Positions 1 to 5,100 of a DNA stretch of 7,657 bases are shown piece by piece. The number at the start of each line of letters is the position of its first letter. Positions within the stretch are counted from its first letter, which is position 1. Source of the DNA: JBLIKP01 sp047635375 (GTDB lineage Bacteria; Bacteroidota; Bacteroidia; Sphingobacteriales; Sphingobacteriaceae); assembly GCA_047635375.1 (NCBI GenBank), contig JBLIKP010000100.1, positions 1-7,657 on the forward strand, given 5' to 3'. The position numbers and the translations under genes are program-made. The notes beneath the pieces were generated by a model. That model was not told the origin of the DNA and did not search any database. It worked only from the letters and a program-made list of their open reading frames with translations.

Positions 1-465
1 TTTTACAAGTGTTGGTTGTCGGTCGTTATAACGATGTAAAACTTTTTGAAGCCTCTCATCAGTACAGGAAGCGGCTGGAGGATTCTTAAAATGAACCCTA
101 AGTGCAATGGTCACGTCTTCGGGAAACATTTGTTGTTCTAGAAAGGGAAACATTAGTTTCTTAAACCAATTTTTCCACTCTCCACCATGCGCTTTAACCC
201 TAGGGCCTGCGTGCACAAAGGTTGCAAGATGCGCGAATTCATGTATTAAGGTTATCAGAAAGGAATGCTGATTAAGGTCTGAGTTTATTGAAATCCTATG
301 CCCTTGCTCATTAAATGGGGCTCTATAATCTCCCAATTTAGTTTTGCGGGGGCTGGAGATTTTTAGAGAAACCTTATATTTTATTACCCAAGGAGCAATT
401 ATGGATGCTGCCTCCGGGTTAATATATTTAGAAAGTGTTACTAGCAGATTTTCCTTAGAATTCAT
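1..465 (-). CDS. SprT-like zinc metallopeptidase domain protein (3' end cut by window edge)
   Basis: Translated by eye: an open frame of 155 codons starts at the ATG at 465-463 and runs off the left edge without a stop. The protein has an HEFAH zinc-metallopeptidase motif at residues 75-79 (bases 229-243), preceded by the hydrophobic FLITLI. A second motif, KAHGGEWK, around residues 91-98 gives the likely third zinc ligand, His93, followed by the G..W typical of the SprT-like family. The later HFKNPPAASCTDERL stretch resembles Bacteroidota SprT-like proteins as I remember them; these are about 200 residues, so roughly 45 are missing. No signal peptide is visible, so it is probably cytoplasmic. 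Substrate and role are unknown. It is unrelated to the gliding-motility protein also called SprT (PorT). The ATG is the only plausible start, because the next Met is residue 105. It lies 3 bases after a terminator U-tract and lacks the A-rich leader of its neighbours. Confidence 0.88.
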   Translation of the reverse strand, partial: MNSKENLLVTLSKYINPEAASIIAPWVIKYKVSLKISSPRKTKLGDYRAPFNEQGHRISINSDLNQHSFLITLIHEFAHLATFVHAGPRVKAHGGEWKNWFKKLMFPFLEQQMFPEDVTIALRVHFKNPPAASCTDERLQKVLHRYNDRQPTLVK

Positions 466-468
466 TGC

Positions 469-502
469 AAAAAAAAGGCACTTCCATTGAATGAAAGTGC
501 CC
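469..502 (-). terminator. Rho-independent terminator after the tonB/lipoprotein unit
   Basis: Read on the minus strand, GGCACTT (495-501) pairs perfectly with AAGTGCC (477-483). After one mismatch the stem may extend by three further pairs, leaving a very short loop. Eight consecutive U follow at 476-469. The hairpin starts about 20 bases after the lipoprotein stop codon. The upstream side (503-521) is also a T-rich run on the minus strand. On the plus strand the hairpin is followed by A rather than T, so it should act only on minus-strand transcripts. Its U-tract ends 3 bases before the ATG of the SprT-like gene. Confidence 0.85.
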
Positions 503-522
503 AAAAAAATAAAAAAAATATT

Positions 523-657
523 TTAAACGCGTCCGCCTTTATCGGCACAATTGTTAGAAAGGCAAGGGCATGGATCTTTTGTCGAAGCGCAAGAAGTTAC
601 TCCCACTGCAACAAATGCTAGCAATAAAAATGCTGCTATAATTCTTAATTTATTCAT
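523..657 (-). CDS. Small Cys-rich predicted lipoprotein, 44 aa
   Basis: A short complete frame from ATG (657-655) to TAA (525-523). The N-terminus has positive residues (MNKLR), then a hydrophobic run at residues 6-20, then the lipobox V-T-S-C with the lipidated Cys at residue 23. This is a textbook type II signal peptide. The predicted mature part is only 22 residues, CASTKDPCPCLSNNCADKGGRV when numbered from the lipidated Cys; it contains three more cysteines (residues 30, 32 and 37), two of them in a CPC motif. It should be a lipid-anchored envelope peptide. The start is 2 bases after the tonB stop, which implies translational coupling, and a terminator follows directly, so it is the last gene of the unit. 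I do not recognise a family. The lipid-anchored location is well supported. Function is unknown; metal binding or a disulfide-bonded knot is speculation. The Lys-Asp at residues 27-28 might matter for surface export of lipoproteins, but it is no clear match to a known export signal. Confidence 0.8.
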   Translation of the reverse strand: MNKLRIIAAFLLLAFVAVGVTSCASTKDPCPCLSNNCADKGGRV

Positions 658-659
658 GA

Positions 660-1331
660 TTACTTTAAGTTAAATCTAATAGGAATTTGAAATTGAACCT
701 TTACGGGCTTTCCGCGCTGCATTCCTGGTGTATATTTAGGAAGTGTTTTAATTACTCTAATTGCTTCTTCATCGCAACCTCCACCAATTCCACGTAGAAT
801 TTTAGGGTCTGTAACTGCACCTTTTTCATTTACTACAAAGCTCACAAACACAATTCCTTGTATGCCGTTTTCACGAGCAATGTTAGGGTATTTAATATTT
901 GTAGCGATATATCTCAATAACGCTGCATCTCCACCCGGGAATTGCGGCATATCCTCAACAATGGTAAAAACCTCTGCCTCGTTAGTGTCTTCTTCAGGAG
1001 CTGGTGGTTGATATTCAACAACAGTCTCCTCATTTGCTTCAGATGATTGTACTTCAGCTTCTTCAACATCAGCATCATTATCAACAATCTCCAACTCAAC
1101 AACTGGTGGTGGTGGTGGTGGTGGTGGTGGTTGCTTTCTTTGCTCCGTTATCGGAATAATCTCTTGTTCTACTTCTTCCACATCTAGATTTCCTAGTGAA
1201 GACTCTGAAATTTCATACGACTTCCATTCGAAAGCCAACAAAATTAGAGCTAAAGTAGCGGCTAGACCTATCTGGAAGTAAATTGGACGTTTCTTCTGCA
1301 GATCTACCTCTGGGTTTTTCTTTAATTCCAT
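660..1331 (-). CDS. tonB: Energy transducer TonB, 223 aa
   Basis: TonB couples the ExbB/ExbD proton-driven motor in the inner membrane to outer-membrane TonB-dependent transporters. The protein has a short basic cytoplasmic start (residues 1-15) and one transmembrane helix at about 16-34. A Glu-rich segment and nine prolines (68-76) lead into an acidic, Pro-containing periplasmic linker (77-122). The C-terminal TonB domain spans about 123-223. Family marks include DMPQFPGG (127-134), KYPNIARENGIQG (147-159), a VFVSFVV strand, CDEEAIRVIKTLP (186-198) and the final QFQIPIRF strand. Length fits Bacteroidota TonB proteins. The start ATG follows an A-rich leader (AATAAAAAATAAAACAA) typical of the phylum. 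It begins 5 bases after the VanZ-family gene and ends 2 bases before the small lipoprotein, so it is in an operon. No exbB/exbD or receptor gene is in the window, so which transporter it serves cannot be told. Bacteroidota genomes usually carry several tonB genes. Confidence 0.95.
   Translation of the reverse strand: MELKKNPEVDLQKKRPIYFQIGLAATLALILLAFEWKSYEISESSLGNLDVEEVEQEIIPITEQRKQPPPPPPPPPVVELEIVDNDADVEEAEVQSSEANEETVVEYQPPAPEEDTNEAEVFTIVEDMPQFPGGDAALLRYIATNIKYPNIARENGIQGIVFVSFVVNEKGAVTDPKILRGIGGGCDEEAIRVIKTLPKYTPGMQRGKPVKVQFQIPIRFNLK
1104..1130. repeat. Perfect (TGG)9 trinucleotide repeat inside tonB
   Basis: Nine perfect TGG units on the plus strand, read as nine identical CCA codons on the minus strand, encode prolines 68-76 of TonB. 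Polyproline in TonB linkers is normal, but synonymous proline codons are not used here, so the tract is a simple-sequence repeat. Gain or loss of a unit would change the proline count without breaking the frame. Confidence 0.95.
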
Positions 1332-1336
1332 TTGTT

Positions 1337-1732
1337 TTATTTTTTATTGAATTTCCTGCTCACAATATAGTAAAAGGCGGATCCTAATATACAACCTAAA
1401 AAATTGGCTGCAAAATCTGCCCAATCTCCTGAACGGCTTGGAGCAACTCGCCATTGAAGATATTCTAATATACCTCCATAAATCAGGCCAATAATTATCG
1501 AATAAACTGCAAGGCTTAAACGATAAACTCCATCATTAAATTGTTTGCAAAACCCTCGGACTAAGAGGAATGCTAAAATCGCGTAAACTCCAAAGTGTCC
1601 AACCTTATCAATTCCAACAAAATCCAAAAAAACAATTTTTTGAATACTTTTTGATGGTATTAAACTAAGGGTAAGTATAACAATCGACCATAAAAAGGCT
1701 GGCGAATTGTACCTCAGAGTTCTAAGCATCAT
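1337..1732 (-). CDS. VanZ-family membrane protein, 131 aa
   Basis: A small integral membrane protein with four predicted helices at about residues 12-27, 45-63, 70-92 and 104-125. VanZ-like family marks are DKVGHFGVYAILAFLL (42-57, the DK..HF motif), GGILEYLQ (86-93) and R-SGDWADFAANFLG (100-113, the R..D..D..AN..G motif). VanZ was named for a teicoplanin-resistance accessory gene, but single copies in Bacteroidota chromosomes are not evidence of glycopeptide resistance; their role is unknown. Two adjacent ATG codons (1732-1730 and 1729-1727) could both serve as start. An AGGA sequence overlapping the last gcvH codons lies just upstream, unusual in a region otherwise lacking Shine-Dalgarno-like sites. 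The gene starts 3 bases after the gcvH stop and ends 5 bases before tonB, so all three are surely co-transcribed. Confidence 0.9.
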   Translation of the reverse strand: MMLRTLRYNSPAFLWSIVILTLSLIPSKSIQKIVFLDFVGIDKVGHFGVYAILAFLLVRGFCKQFNDGVYRLSLAVYSIIIGLIYGGILEYLQWRVAPSRSGDWADFAANFLGCILGSAFYYIVSRKFNKK

Positions 1733-1735
1733 TTT

Positions 1736-2113
1736 TTATCCTACAAGCTCAGCATATTGCTCAGCAGTTAGCAAATTATCAACCTGTGACGTGTCAGACA
1801 TAGTGATTTTAACCATCCATCCTTTTCCATATGGATCTTCATTAACTAGCTCAGGTGCGCCTTCAATCTCAGAATTCACTTCAGAAACTTCACCACTAAC
1901 TGGCATAAATAAATCAGAAACAGTTTTAACCGCTTCAACGGTTCCAAACACCTCATCTTTGTCTACTGAATTGCCTTCTTGGTCTATTTCTACATAAACA
2001 ATATCACCTAATTCGCCTTGAGCAAATTCTGTAATACCTACGGTAGCAATGTTACCTTCTATTTTAATCCACTCGTGGTCTTTAGTGAATTTTAAATCCT
2101 GCGGAATGTTCAT
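1736..2113 (-). CDS. gcvH: Glycine cleavage system H protein, 125 aa
   Basis: GcvH is the cytoplasmic lipoyl carrier that shuttles the aminomethyl group from the P protein (glycine decarboxylase) to the T protein, and electrons to the L protein. In many bacteria it also serves in lipoate assembly and transfer. The single lipoyl domain is full length. HEW (13-15) and GITEFAQGELGDIVYVE (26-42) open the fold. Lys63 in the context GTVEAVKTVSDLF (57-69) is the expected lipoylation site. SGEVSEVN (73-80) and NEDPYGKGWM (91-100) close it. The length matches the usual 125-130 residues. No gcvT, gcvP or lpd is nearby, which is common in Bacteroidota, where gcvH is often separate. The ATG follows an A-rich stretch (AAAAAAATAAGTTAA) as expected in this phylum. 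A promoter-like motif lies in the 54-base gap upstream. It is tightly linked to the VanZ-family gene downstream. Confidence 0.97.
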   Translation of the reverse strand: MNIPQDLKFTKDHEWIKIEGNIATVGITEFAQGELGDIVYVEIDQEGNSVDKDEVFGTVEAVKTVSDLFMPVSGEVSEVNSEIEGAPELVNEDPYGKGWMVKITMSDTSQVDNLLTAEQYAELVG

Positions 2114-2167
2114 TTAACTTATTTTTTTAATCCGTTCAAAAGTACATTTTTTTTCAAATCAAAAAAA
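2114..2167 (-). promoter_or_regulatory. Candidate Bacteroidota-type promoter for gcvH-vanZ-tonB-lipoprotein
   Basis: In the gap between the sprA stop and the gcvH start, the minus strand reads TACTTTTG (2144-2137), an exact match to the phylum's -7 consensus TAnnTTTG. A TTTG that could be the -33 element lies at 2163-2160, 15 bases upstream, slightly shorter than the usual spacing of about 17-23. Transcription would start near 2130, leaving a leader of roughly 17 bases. The motif is short and the gap very AT-rich, so chance is a real alternative. No GC-containing hairpin is present, so there is no convincing terminator after sprA and read-through into gcvH is likely. Confidence 0.45.
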
Positions 2168-5100
2168 CTATTGACTCAAGGTGAATCTAATTTTTACTCC
2201 TCCATATGAGATGCTGTTTTTGAAGGAGTTAGAGGTGAATGGAGTAGTACTAGACCTCTCAAAGAACAAGTTTATGTTAAATCTTTCGTTTACAACATAA
2301 TCGATTTCGGGCCTAAACGTAAATATTCTACTCCCTGAACTTGCTGTTGCATCTCCTAATGCCAACCTATGAACAATAGTTTTATTATCCCTTATTGACA
2401 TGGTAAACCTGAAATTAATATCATTTTTCAATAATAACGGCTCTGCACCCCCAAATCCAAATGGAAGCTGTAAACCGCTTGTTCTATAACCCATCGTAAG
2501 ACTTACTTCATTTGACCGCTGCTCATTAATTTGGTTATTACCGAAGCTTAAATTCAAATTCCTCGTTTTCTTGTAGTCCATACTAATAGTGATGTTAGTT
2601 TTTGTAGTAACATTGATTCCTATTAATGGGGAAAACTGCTCTTGCAAACTCATTTGGTTTACTTGATATTCAGGAATAAAGTTTCCGCTAAAATCCAAAG
2701 AATCAGAATTTGTATGGCCTTCATCAAATTCCCGAATTTTGACATATCCATTAATCCGCTGTGTTGAGGAATACCCGTGGTTTAATGAAACTGAATTAAA
2801 ATACTGCTTGAAGAAATCAATTTTACTTAATCCATTATAGGATACTCTCCATCCTGGCAACGGAATAGCAGGAAACGGATTCAATTCAACTCCACCAGCA
2901 CTTTTTCCGCTGTAGGCAGATAGAAAACTATACATCAAAACCTCCTGCTGGGAATTCCCATAACCCTGTGTCCCAAAACTATCAGGAACTGAAGGAGAAT
3001 TGGGGTTTTGAGCAATTAATCTTTGCCTAATTATTTCAGAATTATCAAGCAATTGCTGGATTTCTGGACTTTGGTTTGTTGAGGTATCAAGTTTCGAAAA
3101 CGCGGTATTAATCATAATAAATGATCTACTATAAGACCCGGATATGTTTGGCGTTAAATCTTCATAGGCATCCAAAGACTCATTATAAGCAAAGAAACTT
3201 TGTCGGTTTTCAGACATCATCCTTTGGGCGGTTAAATCGACTCTAAGGTCTCTTATTGGTTCAAGATTCGCTCGTAAATTTAGGTTTACGGTTTCGTCTG
3301 TTTGGTATGGATTACTAAAGGTGTTTGTTTTTACCAGCCATCCTTCTTGAGCTGCGTAGAAAGGGAATTTTGTTTTTTCTGCACCAAAATTATTTTGCTG
3401 CCCAAATAAAAAGCCAAACCCTGGAGCCTGATAGTTATTGTCATAGCCTAAAACTCCCGGTCGGTGACGTGTTTCAATACCAGGTAATCTTTGACCGTTG
3501 GTTTTGCTATACGTTCCGCTAAGTGTTTTTAAACTGGTTAAAAGTTTAACGGTATTATCTAGTACAATTTTTGCGTAGTTAACTTTTTCAACAGAATCTT
3601 CTTCGGCCTTTTCAGAATCTTCCTTTTTATCGGTTTGCCCAATTTTATTCAATCCGCTTAATCTTGGGTTTACATACCTGCCTCGATTATTCTTTCTCCC
3701 ACCCCTTCGGTTTAAATCACGTAAGTACTTTGACTTATTGTAAAGCGCGCTCATATTGGCGCTAGAATTTAAATTTAAATTTCTTGAATTCTGAATAGTA
3801 TGTCCGAAACTATCCACAGCAAGTGGAGCAGCTGTCCAGGTGTAATTTGAACCATAGCTGGTAGTTGCACTTAACCATTCAAAATATGGGATTTTATTAA
3901 TTGGAACTTGATAGCTGATATTGGTGTTATGGTTATAGTTTAAGGTAGTTCCAGACCCCTTAATTTCGTTTATAACCTGCTGGCGTTTTTCCTCTGTATC
4001 AATCCGTCCTCCTGGCTCTTCAATGATTCCGTTATAGCTAGCGTTAAAGTCTACATTAACCGCTTTAAATGGTTTGTATGTAAATCCGTAAGCCCTATTC
4101 AATGTAAAATCCTTGTCGAAAAACTCTGGATTAGGAATTGGAATATCTGTGATGGTTCTTAATCGAGAGATTCTAAATTTCCTATTTACAGAAACATTCC
4201 ATTTAATAGAAGTAGGTAAATAGCTAAAATTAAAATCTTTTATTATCCTTAAATTCCTGTTTTGAATTACCTCTTCAAAGGGTTTAATTTCTTTTGGCTT
4301 AATATTAAAATTGTAGCCCAATCCTGCATTGTATGTTTTTGTGAGATCGCTTTCTACCTTGAAATTCCGTTTAAACGTTTCAGTGTAGGCGTAGCTAGTA
4401 TTTAGATTTTCGACATCATAGATTCTGCTTTTTCCGCCACCGATTTTGTCCTTTCTAACATTTGTAAAGTTTATACTCTTCCTAGATTCAAAGGTCTCTG
4501 TTATTTTTTTAACCGAATCCCTCTCTTCACCTTGGAAATCATCCAAAACTTCATTCAGAATTAAATCGGGATTGGTTGGGCTATATTGCGGACGAGTGAT
4601 TTTTTCAGAATACCCCACAAACATTGGGACTTTTACCCCCGTTTTTTCTGGGAAAAATTTTCCCATACTAAAATTCCCTGAGGCATCATATTGCAATAAA
4701 TCGTCACGATTCCTTTCATTTAACTTATCGGAAATTGACCCGAAACCAACGGTTTCTTTCCTTCCTGAGAAGGTAACATTTGCAAAATCAGCCAATTTTG
4801 TTGACACCCTTCCTGTCGCTGCCCAACCGCCCTGTTCATCAAATTCAGAAAGTCTAAATTCGTTAAACCAAACCTCTCCACATTTAGGTTGGCCATCATC
4901 GGCTGCGGTTAACTTTGGGTTCCTTATACCCACCATAACGGTTCTAACTTGGGATAAATCAGGGGACCCTAAAACTGTGATTTTATATTTTCCTGAATAA
5001 AAAGGATAAGGTTGGTTATTCGATGCTCCTGAACGATTTCTCCTTTGCTTTGCCTCTTGAACTAAGGCAAGATCAAGTTCTATTTTGTTGGCATCAGGCC

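Noticed and set aside
914..1102. 62-codon minus-strand frame inside tonB
   Set aside because: It is the alternative frame of the acidic TonB linker, rich in Leu/Met from the GAA/GAT codons read out of frame, with no start context of its own.
1337..1732. VanZ-like gene as glycopeptide resistance
   Set aside because: No vanHAX, vanS/R or ligase genes are near. VanZ-like proteins are widespread chromosomal membrane proteins, and Bacteroidota are shielded from glycopeptides by the outer membrane.
1707..1997. 96-codon plus-strand open frame over gcvH and the start of the VanZ-family gene
   Set aside because: It is antisense to the highly conserved lipoyl domain of gcvH, has low-complexity Ser/Thr-rich content and no family signature.
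2144..2167. T7/A8 inverted repeat after sprA as a terminator
   Set aside because: The stem would be made only of A-U pairs and is not followed by a proper U-tract, so it is too weak to call a terminator.
4446..5000. 184-codon plus-strand open frame antisense to sprA
   Set aside because: It lies wholly within sprA, which has clear family motifs in the opposite frame here. The translation has no recognisable domain and no matching neighbours on the plus strand, so it is a shadow of the sprA coding pattern.
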